Positions 1-11,879 of a stretch of DNA of 64,000 nucleotides are shown here, piece by piece. The stretch is from Haemaphysalis longicornis. Lineage: Eukaryota > Arthropoda > Arachnida > Ixodida > Ixodidae. A program made the position numbers and the translations under genes. Location: the NCBI GenBank assembly GCA_013339765.2, contig CM023451.1:152419123-152483122 (forward strand). The letters run 5' to 3'. How positions within the stretch are numbered: position 1 is the stretch's first letter; each line of letters begins with the position of its first letter. The notes under the pieces were generated by a model. The model saw nothing but the letters and a program-made list of their open reading frames with translations. It did no database searches and had not been told where the DNA came from.

Positions 1-630
1 CAGAGACGCCGCGAGCAGGAACGGAAACTAAAAGAAAAAGGTACAACACCACGCAACGTACAATGAAATACTCGAATTAACAAACCATAAGAAGTAACAC
101 ACGGGTAAACACAGGCCACACGTTATAGCTTCTCTGGTTAACCATGTGCACGGAGTGCACGGCTGCACCTTTCTTTTTTTTTTTTTTTTTTCTTTTTTGT
201 CTAAGAAAGTCAGGTGGCCCACGAATGGGGACAATAAGCCATTTCAGTCATTGTACCAACAGGTAGCACACGCGGAGGCGAATGGGAGAGCACCGTTATA
301 CCAATTACGACACCGCGTCGCGTAACTCGCCAGGGTGGTTGGTGTCCGATAAAGCAAGTTGGGAGGAGTGAGAAAGCTTTTTAACATCAACACTGCGCCA
401 AAAGTGCGCCAAAAGTGCGTCAAAACCTTCGCTGAAAGAGCATCCAATCGATCGCCAAATATTTAAACCCATGCGCGCACGAACGACGTAAACGTATGCC
501 GATACGTGGCTCATGAGGTGGTACTCCTGCTTCATGGTCAATGCGTGTACTGTCTCATCTAGAACCGGAATTTCTTTTTCGCGATTTTCAAGCAACCGTT
601 TTCACGCAATGGAGGCCCGGTTTCGCAAGC
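1..630. other. No gene recognised
   Basis: I see no coding exon or known repeat here. There is a T-rich tract near 170-197. Short open frames on both strands lack domains and are not counted as genes. Confidence 0.5.
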
Positions 631-888
631 GCGCCGTGTGTACAGAGATCTTCTTAGAGCTTTTCGGTCGACCAACCGGTCTATGGGGAAATGCATTAGT
701 TCTCTGACAGGACGCCATCGGTTCCACTAAGAAAGCCTTCGCTTTAAAAGCGCACGCGCGCGCCGTGTGTACAGAGATTTTATTAGAGCTTTTCGGTCGA
801 CCAACCGGTCTATGGGGAAATGCTTTAATTATCTGACAGGACGCCATCAGTTCCACTGAGAAAGCCTTCGCTTTAAAAACGCGCGTCA
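631..888. repeat. Tandem duplication, two 129-bp units
   Basis: Two head-to-tail units start at 631 and 760. Each begins GCGCCGTGTGTACAGAGAT and ends in a CTTCGCTTTAAAA stretch. They share the same internal order, including CTTTTCGGTCGACCAACC, with scattered substitutions. The repeat is what keeps a 160-codon minus-strand frame open across it, so that frame is not evidence for a gene. Confidence 0.85.
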
Positions 889-1698
889 CATTAGTTCGTT
901 CCCACCTCATGTAGAGGAAGGAAGCGAGAAAGTAAGCACCAGCCGATCGCAAGGGTAGAAGAAGAAGAAGAAAGAAAAGGCCAGCTGGGGCAAAATGTCG
1001 AACGAGTACAGCGGCGCGCATAACAATCGCGCCTCTCAGAACTGTGCGCACATACCGCGTCGGGAGCCGTGTCGCATGTGTCACGGTTTCACCGACAGGG
1101 AGGAAGGCAAAAAAAAAAGGAAAGCAGTCACGTTTTGGTCGAACCTGTCGGTTCGACGCGTATACGATTGCGCGTGTTCGGGCACTGACAACATCGACGT
1201 GGCCGCTTTCTTACAACGCGAGCGCGTTTGTCTGCGCGTGTGTGTGCCCCATCGGCAAAAAGAAGCCGACTCCACGAACAAACTAGTCTCAGCTTATCAA
1301 TAAAGACGGGAAAACGAAATAAATGCAGCGTCTTTGAAGCTAGCACGGCCGTGATGCACAAGGAGGAAGGCCGCATATTTTAAGAGGGACAAGTGGCAGT
1401 TGTAAGAGTGAAACCGGGGAGAACACGCTTGCCGACACAGAGACGCCCGACAACGGGGAAAAGGAATAAATTGTAGCCGGCCGCAAAGCACAGCGACCAA
1501 GAAAAAAGTTTGACTGTTTCGTCGTCGTTGCTGTCGTCATCGTTCGTGAAAGCGGAAATAGGTATGCCGGAAGACGAGTTGGTAGATGTCCAGAGCGCCC
1601 GCGCACAAAATCATTCGATCGCGCGGTGGTGGTCAGGAAAATCAAAGCCCCTTTCTTAAGAGCTAGATGTTTAAAACGCAAAAGCTGCTTGAACCATG
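889..1698. other. No gene recognised
   Basis: No coding exon, known element or clear structure was recognised. Small overlapping open frames occur on both strands without recognisable domains. Confidence 0.45.
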
Positions 1699-1768
1699 CC
1701 GTAACGGCGCGACCGGATAACGTCGGCTTCATAACGCGAGAGACCCAGGTTCGATTCCGACCACGGGA
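1699..1768 (+). repeat. tRNA-like sequence, possible SINE head
   Basis: A pol III B-box-like GGTTCGATTCC lies at 1748-1758, and a poor A-box-like stretch lies about 45 bases upstream. I could not fold it into a credible cloverleaf. A SINE head of a different type from the Ruka-like elements is more likely than a tRNA gene. Confidence 0.3.
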
Positions 1769-1993
1769 AGCGTCTTTCAAAGCGAAGCTTTCTATGCGTC
1801 ACTGACGGCGTCCGATATCGCGTCAGAACGCGCTGCGGGAAAGCCAACTTTACACAATGGGTTTCACAAAATGATGACGATGATAAGCGAAGGCACATCA
1901 AGCGCCTCAAGAAGAAAAAAAAAACGCTTGCCGTTGTCGGATTAAAAGGTGGGTCCGTCGCGTTATGAATTGCCGACGTCTATGCGATTGCGA

Positions 1994-2005
1994 CATTCCG
2001 ACACA
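1994..2005 (+). repeat. Target-site duplication, left copy
   Basis: CATTCCGACACA occurs here and again at 2255-2266, directly flanking the SINE. This marks a retroposed insertion. Confidence 0.85.
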
Positions 2006-2254
2006 TCCGCCGCGGTGGCTCAGTGGCTAAGCGCTGTGCTGCTGAGCACGAGGACGCGGGTTCGATTCCCGGCCGCAGCGGCCGCTTTTCCGATGGAGGC
2101 TAAAAGTGAAAACGCCCGTGTGTTTGAGATTTCGGCGCACGTTAAGGATCCCCTGGTGGTCTAACAGAATCCGGAGCCCTCCATTACGGCGCGCCTCATC
2201 GCCTGCGTTGCGTCGGCGCGATAAACCCTACAATCGATCAATCAATCAATCAAG
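2006..2254 (+). mobile_element. Ruka-type tRNA-derived SINE, full length
   Basis: The tRNA-like head has an A-box-like GTGGCTCAGTGGCTAAGCG and a B box GGGTTCGATTCCC. The body contains GAGATTTCGGCGCACGTTAA, GGTGGTC and CGGAGCCCTCC, followed by an (AATC)n tail. A 12-base target-site duplication flanks it exactly. Such elements are non-autonomous, are transcribed by pol III and depend on a LINE for movement. This copy is the best reference for the other copies in the window. Confidence 0.9.
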
Positions 2255-2266
2255 CATTCCGACACA

Positions 2267-3193
2267 GTCGAAGCAGTTATAGATTTTGGACTTTGTCTTG
2301 GACTCATGTTTGATGGAAGAAGGCTTCGTGTTTTAACCATTTCTCTCTTTAGAAACTGGCTTTGCTTTCTTCTTGAGGCCCTTGATGCGCATTCGCTTAT
2401 CATCGCCATCGTTTTTAGAAAACCCACTGTGTAAAGTTAGCTTTCCTGTAGGGCGTATTGGAGCCACATTAGCGTTATCAGTGGAGTATAGAAGGCTTCG
2501 CTTTAACAATAGACATTACAAATAAACATAAGGTGAAACCTTGCTGCCATGAATAGCCGCGATCAAATGCCTCAGTGGCTACAGAGGCAGCGCCCTTATA
2601 CCAAACTCCATATACACAGGATCCTAAATCCTGCCAGCGAAGCGAGAGGGGTGGGGGAGCTTGCTTCTTTGCTATGTTCAGCCGAAAGCAGAAAAGGGCG
2701 CTAAACGACGTAGTCTTTTTCTTCTTTCCAATGAAACAATGAACCAACTTGCTCAACAAGTTTTGTTATGCTCACCCATTCACTTACATGCTCTCCTGCT
2801 TACGCATTGATATTGTAATGATGGTTACGAATGAGGACGGATTAAGACTTATTTACCAGGCGAACTTGTGCCCAGAGATTATGTGCTACATGTAGTTACA
2901 GAGCTGGATCATCGTCGTCTTCCTTTTTTTTTTTTTTTTTCACCCGTAGCACGTCTGGCCTCCCCCTTCCTTGCCTATACCAGTTGTTTGCTGATGCCTG
3001 ACGCCAGTGTCAAACCAAGGCGCAAGTTCATGCAGGGATAACGAGGGTTGTTGCAATATTCTGAGTTGAGGAATTGCGGGTTGCTCAATGACTGGAAAGC
3101 ACACATTGGCTAAAAGCCGTAAAAAGAGTGTTCGCGGCGGAGAACTGGCCTACTTCTTTCGTTTGAAACGAAAGTGATTCTCGAGGGTATACA
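2267..3193. other. No gene recognised
   Basis: I see no exon or repeat family that I can name. A T tract occurs near 2923-2940. Confidence 0.45.
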
Positions 3194-3249
3194 GCACTGG
3201 TGCACGGCACTGTTGCACGCCGAGCACTGTTCCCGCCGTGCACCAGTGC
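3194..3249. repeat. Inverted repeat, 15-bp perfect arms
   Basis: GCACTGGTGCACGGC at 3194-3208 is the exact reverse complement of 3235-3249, with a 26-base loop. Similarity continues imperfectly outward (GGTATA / TCGGTATA). Confidence 0.7.
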
Positions 3250-4393
3250 TCGGTATAAGCATGCGCGCACGAAGTCAGCAAACTGTCCAACGAGCGAGGA
3301 ACGTCCTTTTGGTATTTCGATTACGCACGCTTCTAACCTGCCTATTTGTCATTGAAATTTTGCACGGTTAGAGAATACGGAACAACCGATGGTGGGTCCA
3401 ACCCTGCCAGCCCAATAAGACGCCGAGCACTGTGGTCGAACTCCTCCATTTATTCCTACGGAGGCAGGGTGGCGGCGTTGTTGTCACCACCGATGCCACG
3501 ACGAAGCCTCTCGTCACGCATCCATAGTCGCCACGTGCCCATCCTCTGTTTTCGCTTCACACCCGCGCTCCCAGATGCCCCGGCGCAACGCCGAGAACAT
3601 ATTTTTTCGCACCCTGACCTACATTCGAATCCGGCCCAGCGCAACCCTTCTATACGCGTTCTGTTCTCTGTGCAAGCACGAACTCTAGCCAAAACGCGCA
3701 CGAATCGGGTGAAGACTCCGAACCAAACTTAAGTGATGGGAAACGAGGAGCGTTGGATACAAAGGGTAACTATACATGGGAAGACTAGTACGGAAGCACC
3801 ACTCGAAGAGGCATCACGTACAGTCGGCCAAATCTTTAACTAGCGTTTGGGAGTGGCGTGTTTTCATGCGTCAGCGGCGTATGACGGAAGCCAAGTTGCA
3901 AACAGGTCGAGTGGCAAACAGGTCGGAAGCCAAGTTGCAAACAGGCCCGTCGTCTGCTAGGCTCTTCCTTCCTAAGAGAGTCATAAGACTGAAAATTCGC
4001 AGCTCGCACACGCTAGTTAAAGATCTGGCCGACTGTACATGGTTTTATAGCAGCTGTTCTTGCACGTAAATTGGTCAACAAATGCAGCACAACTGCTTTC
4101 CTTTTCTCTTTTCTCTTTCGTCATGCGCGAGGATGTGTTTCGCCAACGCTGTAGTTCTCACGCATTTCCGCGTCATCTGGCGGTACTCTGACGAAGTATG
4201 TAGGGGTGCCATCAAAATTAATTTGAACATGATCTCGTAAACTTAGAGGAATTTCTTCTTCCGGAAACTGTCTGGCTGTATTGACGTGTATACGTTTAAA
4301 GGAGCTCTCCCTAATAGGAAAAGCTTCCTGTAAAGCAGTAATGGCTGTCATAAAGGCAATATGGCAAATATTTTGTGATATTCACAAATCCTT
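3250..4393. other. No gene recognised
   Basis: No coding exon or named element was recognised. A 128-codon plus-strand frame at 3346-3732 has low-complexity Arg/Pro/Ser content and no domain. Confidence 0.4.
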
Positions 4394-4422
4394 GCTCCAA
4401 TTACTTATGACGGCACCTGTAC
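4394..4422. repeat. Solo end of the foldback repeat found at 14.3 kb
   Basis: These 29 bases (GCTCCAATTACTTATGACGG and nine more) are identical to the outer end of the foldback at 14317-14345. The rest of that element is absent here, so this is a remnant or a shared terminus of a family. Confidence 0.6.
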
Positions 4423-4828
4423 ATTCGGCAGAACAACCGACTGCTACCCGGGCTTTCCAGCTTGCTGTCTTCATGTACAAGAGTCGTTGACAGCTTTGTT
4501 ACGCGACATCAAAACGTGCATCTTTGTCGAAAGGAGACAAGTTCACGCCTCGAGCTATTAGTGACAAAGAACGCATTTTCCGAAGAACGCCATCGGGTGC
4601 ATAAAGCGAGAAAATTAAATTCGACATTCGCAGCGTGCTTCGCGGAGCCTTTATTCATTCTGGTCATTACCGAAACTTCCAGGAAAGCGCACAGAAGTTA
4701 TTGTATAGATAAGTTTTCATCGCACCAGGCACGCCCCCTAAATCTGTCCAGCGACTAGATACTTGGCGTTTGGACCTGAGAGTTTTTTTTTTTTTTTTTT
4801 AACGCCCGAGGCACCTTACGGGTCTACA

Positions 4829-4975
4829 TCATATGTGCCTACAAGAATCCATATCAGGATATCGTATGGGCCTATAAGGCTTTATATGAAGGTAACCTCT
4901 TTGGATCCGTCCCATATGGGCTCATAAGAATTCATCAGGATCCCTGCATAAATTCTCATCGGCCGATATGAATAT
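4829..4975. repeat. Degenerate short tandem repeat (CATATGGGCC..TATAAG)
   Basis: Variants of CATATGTGCCTACAAGAAT, CGTATGGGCCTATAAGGCT and CATATGGGCTCATAAGAAT recur at irregular 45-65 base spacing. The pattern is weak but visible by eye. Confidence 0.35.
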
Positions 4976-6731
4976 TACGGGCCCCTATATCAAAATAATG
5001 TTTTTTTCGATAGGGGAGACTGCAGGTTTATCTAGAAACATACCGTATATTTGTCGATTCTGGTTCCAAGTGAGACAAGTGATACTGGCGAATTCTGGCG
5101 GCTTGATAATGAGCATAAAACTTGTGTGTAAAACAACTTCGAAGTTCCATAATTGTTTTCAGATAAAGGAGTTATGGCTGCAGGGCTTTATCGATTCCCG
5201 CTAGGACACCCGTGGGATAAAGTGAATTGGTTTTATAATCTGTGCTAAAAAAGGTTCACGCATGCAGGCACGCAGGCGCAAACTTACGGAGAGGAGTTGG
5301 GCGCCGCTTTCGCGCAGATCACAAGATTCTGCTCAAACCACGCAAGCCACACACCAAGCAAACGTGATGCGCATAACGGCGGCTAAATGTGTACAATTCA
5401 TGTATTGGTTTAGCCATAGGGATAAGCACTCACAACTTTACTAATACCTATATGACCTCATCACTGAATTTGTCATGCATCTGTCTAGAGACATTTTATA
5501 CTTCATTCGCACATACGGGACCATTTTGCGTGCGAGTACTATTATCTAGAATTAACTAGCCCCGTTCGTTTCCACCTACTGAGCCTATTTGCTGTAACCG
5601 GCATCTGTTTGATGCCACGTGTGCCCCTGCGGCTTCATTTTCAACAAGTAACTATAGCAACTACTATCCCGTGACCGCGTCATTAGCTAGGTCGAACCTT
5701 CTGATTTCCAAATACTTTAGTCTGACACCTCGTTTGTGTGCTCGTGACATTTTTACTATCAACAATTCTTACCCAGAGCTGATCAGCATCCACGGTATTC
5801 TTTCATTAATCTTCCCTCAAATTATATCCTCCGTTGTATACCCCAACCAGAACTGTGACATCAACTTTACTATACTATAAGCTAATACTATAATCATAAC
5901 CGCGATTTCACGAGGTCATCAATTTTGTCAAACTACTGCCTGTAAGGCCCCTCATTCGACACCTCATTTGCGCATGCGCGAGCATTCGTACACTCGCATC
6001 CAGTTCGCCCTCAATATGTCACGGAGTAACAGCTACGCGTCGAGCGGGGCCTCGAATATTTCACGCGGTTAGACAGCCGACCCACCGACGGTGCGGCGCA
6101 AACCTTCATTCGAAGTGACAGAAATGCCACGCGTTTAAAATGGGTCGGAAAAACTTTACTCGCGACTCGAGGCTCAAGCTTCTGGGATGAGTTTGCGTCT
6201 ATGCATGGCACAACAGTTGGCGGCTAATAGACGGCAGCTGGCTTCGACAGCAGCGCGAAGACGATGCGCACTCAGCCTTCCGACGTTGCACGCTCGCGCC
6301 TATAGTCAGGCGTGCATACAGTACACAAATGATAGAAAAAACCAAAAGGCGAAAAGGCAGCGCCTTCGCAAAAGAGCTCCGACTCAAAGCGGTGTGCCGT
6401 GTGCGTGACCAAATAGCATCTAAACTTCGTGACTGGAAGAGCGCGAGAAAACGGAGTCGGCAAAGAAGAACGTTGGAGACTTAAAAAGGGCCATCGAGGA
6501 CAGGAAGCCTCAATTAATTAACAACTAGTCTTTGCAAACTCCCTCAGCTTTATTCCAGTCATGAAGACGGTTTTTCTAACTAAGAAAAAAAAAACGCAAG
6601 AAATATTGAAAAGCTTTCAAATTTCGCGCTACACGAAGTTAGCAGTGCCGTAATATAGGTAACACTGAAAACATGCTTATCAATGCACATTAGCGTTCAA
6701 GAGCTATGATCACGTGGAACAAGTGGCCTAC
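4976..6731. other. No gene recognised
   Basis: This is mostly AT-rich sequence to about 5950, then GC-richer sequence. No exon with a recognisable domain or repeat family was found. Confidence 0.45.
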
Positions 6732-6734
6732 TTA

Positions 6735-7378
6735 TACCCCTGTCACACGGCAGACCTAATGGAACATTTAGAGCAAATGTCATTCGCTCTGAATGCCATT
6801 AATTCGGCGCTACACGAGAATACCGAATGACATTTGAGGCGAATGGCATTTACTGACTAACTGAGGTTCGGGAGCTCATTCGGCGGCCAAATCAGTAGCC
6901 TCGACAGCAGTGACGCGTCACTAGACAAGAAAGTTCAGTTATAAACTAAAGAATACTGTTTCTAAAAACTGTTAGTAAACTTATATTTTCCCAATTCATG
7001 TTGTTCAAACAAAGAAAGACAAACAAGTACTCACAAAAAGGAAAATCTCGTCCCCAGTGCACGCGCTACCCTAGTAAGGAGTTTTTGCTGGACTTGTCTC
7101 GGCTTGTGATGTCTACAGATGTCACCTAAGCGTGTGATTTTTTTAATTTTTATTTTAAGAATTAATCATTTGTTATGTTTTAGAAAGCTATTATGTACGA
7201 AAACATTCTGCAGGCACTTGAACAATAATTTCACAATTTTGCGAGCTCGCTAATAGTCACCGCTATCACTATCAAACGACATTGTTTCACCGTGTAGACC
7301 CGCACGGCCAACCGAATGTCATTAGCACCTAACGTCATTAACTTTGAATGACATTAGATTTGCCGTGTGACAGGGGTA
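6735..7378. mobile_element. MITE with 18-bp terminal inverted repeats, TTA duplication
   Basis: The left end TACCCCTGTCACACGGCA is mirrored by TGCCGTGTGACAGGGGTA at the right end. TTA flanks both sides (6732-6734 and 7379-7381). The 644-bp interior has no transposase. Both subterminal regions are rich in the motif AATGNCATT. A 3-base TWA-type duplication is known for PIF/Harbinger elements, so a non-autonomous member of that superfamily is a reasonable guess, but no internal coding sequence supports it. Confidence 0.85.
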
Positions 7379-7381
7379 TTA

Positions 7382-8675
7382 CAATCTAACAGTGACGTTT
7401 CATGGCGTTGCCTTTGGTCGGCGGCCACCGCCAATCGCACAAACAAGATTCTGTGACGTCATAGACACCTCGCCAGCAAGTGGCTGGAAACTTCCTCACA
7501 AGTTTTCATTAATATCTACATTATTCCTTCGAAGTTTGCGAGAAATAAATTTTGCATAACTGTTATCCGACAAAGCAGTCTCTTTAATGAACGAAACCTG
7601 TACCTTGCGTTCAGACCTCCTTAATTAACGACTGGTTAGGTGTGGTGCCGGCTGGTGATGGTTTCACTGCCGCGATGGCCTGCCGCTTTGGTCGCCGCGC
7701 GGTCTTTTAAGTGCAGAGCACTTTAGGGGCTCGCCTTGTCGTCGTAGCTCGCTGTAACGCTCGATGTCAAGCGACTACCAGCAGCGAGATAACGGACGCC
7801 AGTAGAGTCGGCGTACCCGGGGCATCCAGCAGGGCTTCGAAAACCAAGCGGTTTAAATAGTCATAACTCGTTCGAAACTCGTGAACCGCTGGCGCTTGTC
7901 ATAAGTCTCCCCGTTGTTTAGCGCAAAGGAAACTGCAGGTACATTTGAGACAAAATATACCTAATTAACCTACAGCGCCCCGTTCATTTAGTTCGGAACG
8001 CTCGTTGGGTTGGTTTTTACGATAGTAAGCGAAAAAAAAAAAAAAAGTGGCCGGGCAACGCCGGCACGTGCGGGAGGAAAAGCAAGCACAAAAAGGACAG
8101 AACTCCCTCCCCCTGGCGCAGTTTCAGTCAGGGGGAACGCGAGCACAGCGGAGGCGGGAAATTTGAATTGCATTGTGTGGTAGCAGCGAGCGGATAACGG
8201 CACTACAGCCCATTATGGCGAATCACTGCTCTGCACTTCCGACAGATTTCACGTTGAGTGGAACGGCTTTCATATTTCTGTTCCCCTGAATCTCCTTCTG
8301 AGGCGTACTCCCGTAGGCGACCTCGTTTCACAGCTGCCATCGAGGTAGACGCGTCAGAGTCCGTCGCAATAGAGACAGCAACGACAGCAAAAACGCGTCC
8401 AAGTGGTGCGATTGTGTCTTCTCCTTACCATCGCTATGATACTTTTACCACTGCGCCGTTTTCTTCTCTCTGTTACTATATGACTCTCAAGCTTGGCCCA
8501 CCGCCCATGCATGCAAGCCCTACATATTCGCTGTTAGTGTAAATCTGCTTGCTACTCCTGAAATCAGCATGCTCGGATTACTCCCGCAGGCTTCACTGCA
8601 TGTTTCCAACACGGGTTTCCAAGTCGAAGGGCGCAACGCATTAGGTCCACCTTCTGTTAGCTTTAAAGAGCCAAG
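7382..8675. other. No gene recognised
   Basis: I see no exon or named repeat. Short frames near 7988-8203 and 8258-8542 lack domains. Confidence 0.4.
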
Positions 8676-8752
8676 CATCGGCAGCTGCGGTGCAGGGGTG
8701 GTGCGTGTTGGACACACGTTCCGCAGGCTCCGGGTTCGAATCCCAGGCCGAA
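8676..8752 (+). repeat. tRNA-like sequence with B box
   Basis: GGTTCGAATCC at 8733-8743 is a strong pol III B box, and G-rich sequence upstream could hold a degenerate A box. There is no Ruka-type body downstream. It may be the head of another SINE family or a decayed tRNA copy. Confidence 0.35.
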
Positions 8753-8759
8753 ATCCACT

Positions 8760-9816
8760 CAATTTTCGTTTCTTTGCTTTTACTCTCTCTGCGTTGTCGG
8801 ACATCTAAGGAGACAATGCTCGGTTACGGTGACGCCGGATTTTCATGTAGTGGCGTTTAATGCTTTCGCATAGGCAAGCACGAGAGGTGTGGAATGAGGT
8901 GGAGAGGACCTGAACGTGTTACGGGAGCGTGCTGCGTCCTGCGAAACCGCAACCGCTGATTCACAGGCGCCGTTCAGGTGCATCAGTTTGCAGCGTACGC
9001 GTACCGAGAACTGACCGCCGTGGCCCGGGTTTCAATAAGGTAAACCGGCGCGTTGCCAGGTGCTGGAGAGGCATGACCTCCACGTCGTGATGCTGCCGCT
9101 GAACCAAAGAAACGCGGAGCCGTAAATAATATTACACCTGTCGGGTACCTCTTCGGCACATATTTTCCTTCGAAAACGTGAATCTAGTGCCTCAATCGTT
9201 CGAGCGAAGGATGCTGCGTGAGCAGATTGCCCTGGCTGAACTCGTGACGTCCTCAGAGTGTGGGATACTGCCAAAGTTTTTGTACATCCTCCTTGGATAC
9301 CATGTGCACCCTGGCGTGCTTAGTCTCTGAGTCTTTCCTTACGGGGAAAGGGGGGGGGGGGGGGCAGGGCGGCATCAACGGCGAAAATATATCGCATATT
9401 AAATGAGCCTGGCTGTATGTTTCCTCCAGTCTGTGAAGTTGCAGTATGAGGGTCCTCCACCTTTGAAGCATTCTTCGGATTTTTGTTCTTTTACCAAAAT
9501 TATATCCTTTATGACGTTATTTTTCTATTTAATTCGTGTAAATTTTACGTAGCACAGTTTGTTTTTAGTGTTGATGTATGCATATGAGGAAGGCAATAAC
9601 GACATCTGCTTATCTTAAATGATAACAAAAATAAAAGCTATGAAGTCACAGTTGCAAATACAAAAAAAAAACGTTCAGTGCAGCCGACCATTGATACCCA
9701 ATAATTAAGACGCTATTTTTCTATAGAAATAGAAAAGCTCTAATATAATTCACTGAGATTATTGCCTGGAGTGCAGCTACTTAGTGCGGGGAATGACATT
9801 ATGCCCTTTGCACCTC
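8760..9816. other. No gene recognised; 15-base G run at 9350
   Basis: There is no exon or known element. An uninterrupted run of 15 G lies at 9350-9364. Sequence after about 9480 is AT-rich. Confidence 0.5.
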
Positions 9817-10183
9817 CCTCCCTCCCTCCCTCTATATATCTCCCTCTCTCTCCCTCTCCCCCTCCCCCTCTCTCTATCTCCCTCCCCCTCTATCTCTCTC
9901 ATCTCTCCTCCCTCTCTCTCTGTCTATCTCTCTCCTCTCTCCCTATCCCTCTCTCTCTCTATCTCACTTCCCCTCTATCTCGCTCACTCCCTCTCTCCCC
10001 CTCCCTCTGTCTGTCTCTCTCCTCTCTCTATCTCACTCCCCCTTATCTCTCTCCTCTCTCTTCCCCTCTCTCTCTCTCTCACTCCCCCTCTATCTATCTC
10101 ACTCCTTCTCTCTACCTCTATCTCTCTCCCTCTCTTCTATCTCTCTCCCTCATTCTCTCTCCCTCTCTCTTTCCCTCCCTCAG
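9817..10183. repeat. CT-rich low-complexity tract
   Basis: About 370 bases of CTCTCC/CTAT-type pyrimidine-rich sequence on the plus strand (purine-rich on the minus). The 155-156 codon Ser/Leu/Pro frames here are products of this composition. Confidence 0.9.
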
Positions 10184-10849
10184 TGCGCACAGGCACAAAG
10201 CTTACGCTAAAGCCCGCCTGGTTCTGTTATAAAAAAAATAGGCCGCACTAGAGCCCCTGTGCCACGAAGCGCGGCCAAAAACTGACGTTGACGCTCCAAA
10301 GGCAGCGAAACATTCTCACATTGACGGAAAAAAATACCACGCGAAACCTACACACTACAAAGAGCGACTGTGTCCTCCGTGCAGGGAGGGCGCCTGCCGC
10401 ACAGCTTCCAATATTAGAGCCGTTCCAGCCGAACAACCGCGAGACGAATCGATGCATCACGACTTCGAGCCGCCGAGCAGGAAATGAGGCCGCGGCTGCT
10501 GCTGCGCGTGTAGCAATATTCGTGGATGCGCGCACACCGCAGCGCTGTACGCGGATGCGCGCGCTCCGGTCGACCGACCAGAGAGCAACGGCGTGCGACC
10601 GAACAGCGCGAGAAGGGCTAACCCGTCCGCCTAAGAAGCCTGAACACGGGGTAGTCACTGTCTGTCCTCCATGACGGAAAGAACAATACTTTGTTACAAG
10701 AGGCTGTGGCCCCGTATCAAGCGGCCGATACGACAGCTGTTACTGGGGGTCTTCTCACTTAGGGGAGATATTCCTTGAACAAAAAGTATTCTACTTATAC
10801 CGACACGTACAGTCATAGACAAATGAAACGCGATCACGAAAGTGCGAAC

Positions 10850-10989
10850 CAAAACACTCAAATGAAAATAAAAAACTTGCTCGTGGAGGTTGAATAATGG
10901 GGCGCTTGTGGTATATTTGCAAAGCCACATTTCCCAACATTGCTTGTATGGAAGAAATCGCGCTATTTGTGTGTTTCGGTTTATATCTG
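10850..10989 (+). repeat. Unnamed dispersed repeat, copy 1
   Basis: This resembles 12620-12800 in the same orientation. Shared landmarks are AATAATGG, GTATATTTG/CGGAAAGCCACAT, CCCAAC, and TCGCGCTATTTGTGTGTTTCGG. A SINE interrupts this copy at its right end, and similarity (CGCGTTTCATTT) resumes near 11340 after it. Confidence 0.6.
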
Positions 10990-11171
10990 CACGCGGGTCG
11001 CGGGTTCGATTCCCGGCCGCGGCGGCCGCTTTTCTGATGGAGGGGAAAAGCAAAAACGCCCGTGTGCACGAGATTTCGGCGCGTGTTAAAGATCCCCAGG
11101 TGGTCAAAATAAATCCGGAGCCCTCCACTACGGCGCGCCTCGTCGCCTGCGTTGCGTCAGCGCGTTAACCC

Positions 11172-11220
<49 letters not shown>

Positions 11221-11255
11221 CAATCAATCAATCATCAATCAATCAATCATCATCA
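10990..11255 (+). mobile_element. Ruka-type SINE, 5'-truncated, long (AATC)n tail
   Basis: The copy begins just before the B box (GGGTTCGATTCCC near 11002), lacks the A box, and has the whole body. It ends in roughly 75 bases of AATC repeats that grade into ATC and A-rich sequence to about 11310. It sits inside the dispersed repeat whose other copy is at 12.6 kb. Confidence 0.85.
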
Positions 11256-11259
11256 TCAT

Positions 11260-11693
11260 ACCTTACAAAAATCAAATAAAAATAATAAATAATAAATAAA
11301 TAAAAATAAAAACAAGCAATCCTGTTTATTTTTGTGATCGCGTTTCATTTGTGCATAGCTACGTATACGTATTTACGTATGTGCGCACGTCTGCACACTT
11401 AACCCTTTTTGGACACAACAAGGAAACAAAGGTCGTGCTGAAAACATTCTATGTTGGCTATTTATCACTTCTTAGTTATAACAAACAAATTCAAAAACTA
11501 AGAAGCGTTTCATTGCTGAGAAAAAAAGTGGGAACCGCATGTCCCACTGTCCAGTCGGGTCGCTTTGCTCCAGTGGAACCAAATTGTCCCGCTGCGCTGG
11601 CGCAGATACTATCTGGTGAAATCGTGCGAATAAACTATCCACACAGGGGGTGGTTGCAAACATTCACTGTGTAGTTAGCGTGGGCTTATTTTG
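11260..11693. other. No gene recognised
   Basis: A/T-rich SINE-tail continuation runs to about 11310. After that I see no exon or known repeat beyond the resumed dispersed-repeat flank near 11340. Confidence 0.4.
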
Positions 11694-11878
11694 TGATTGA
11701 TTGTAGGGTTTAACGCCCCGACGCAACGCAGGCGATGAGGCGCGCCGTAGTGGAGGGCTCTGGATTAATTTTGACCACCTGGAGATCTTTAACGTGCGCG
11801 GAAATCTCGTACACACGGGCGTTTTCGCCTCCATCAGAAAAGCGGCCGCCGCGGCCAGGAATCGAACCCGCGACCTGG
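11694..11878 (-). mobile_element. Ruka-type SINE on minus strand, head truncated
   Basis: Read on the minus strand, the B box GGGTTCGATTCC is followed by the usual body and a short (AATC)2 tail at the plus-strand left end. The A-box half of the tRNA-like head is missing or replaced by unrelated sequence (11879-11930). Confidence 0.85.
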
Positions 11879-11879
11879 G

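Noticed and set aside
602..1084. 160-codon minus-strand frame with a repeated peptide
   Set aside because: The peptide repeat is the translation of the 129-bp DNA tandem duplication.
2006..2254. Functional tRNA gene
   Set aside because: A and B boxes are present, but the sequence continues into a SINE body with an AATC tail and a target-site duplication.
9762..10251. Two overlapping 155-156 codon frames rich in Ser, Leu and Pro
   Set aside because: Direct translation of a CT-rich tract in two frames.
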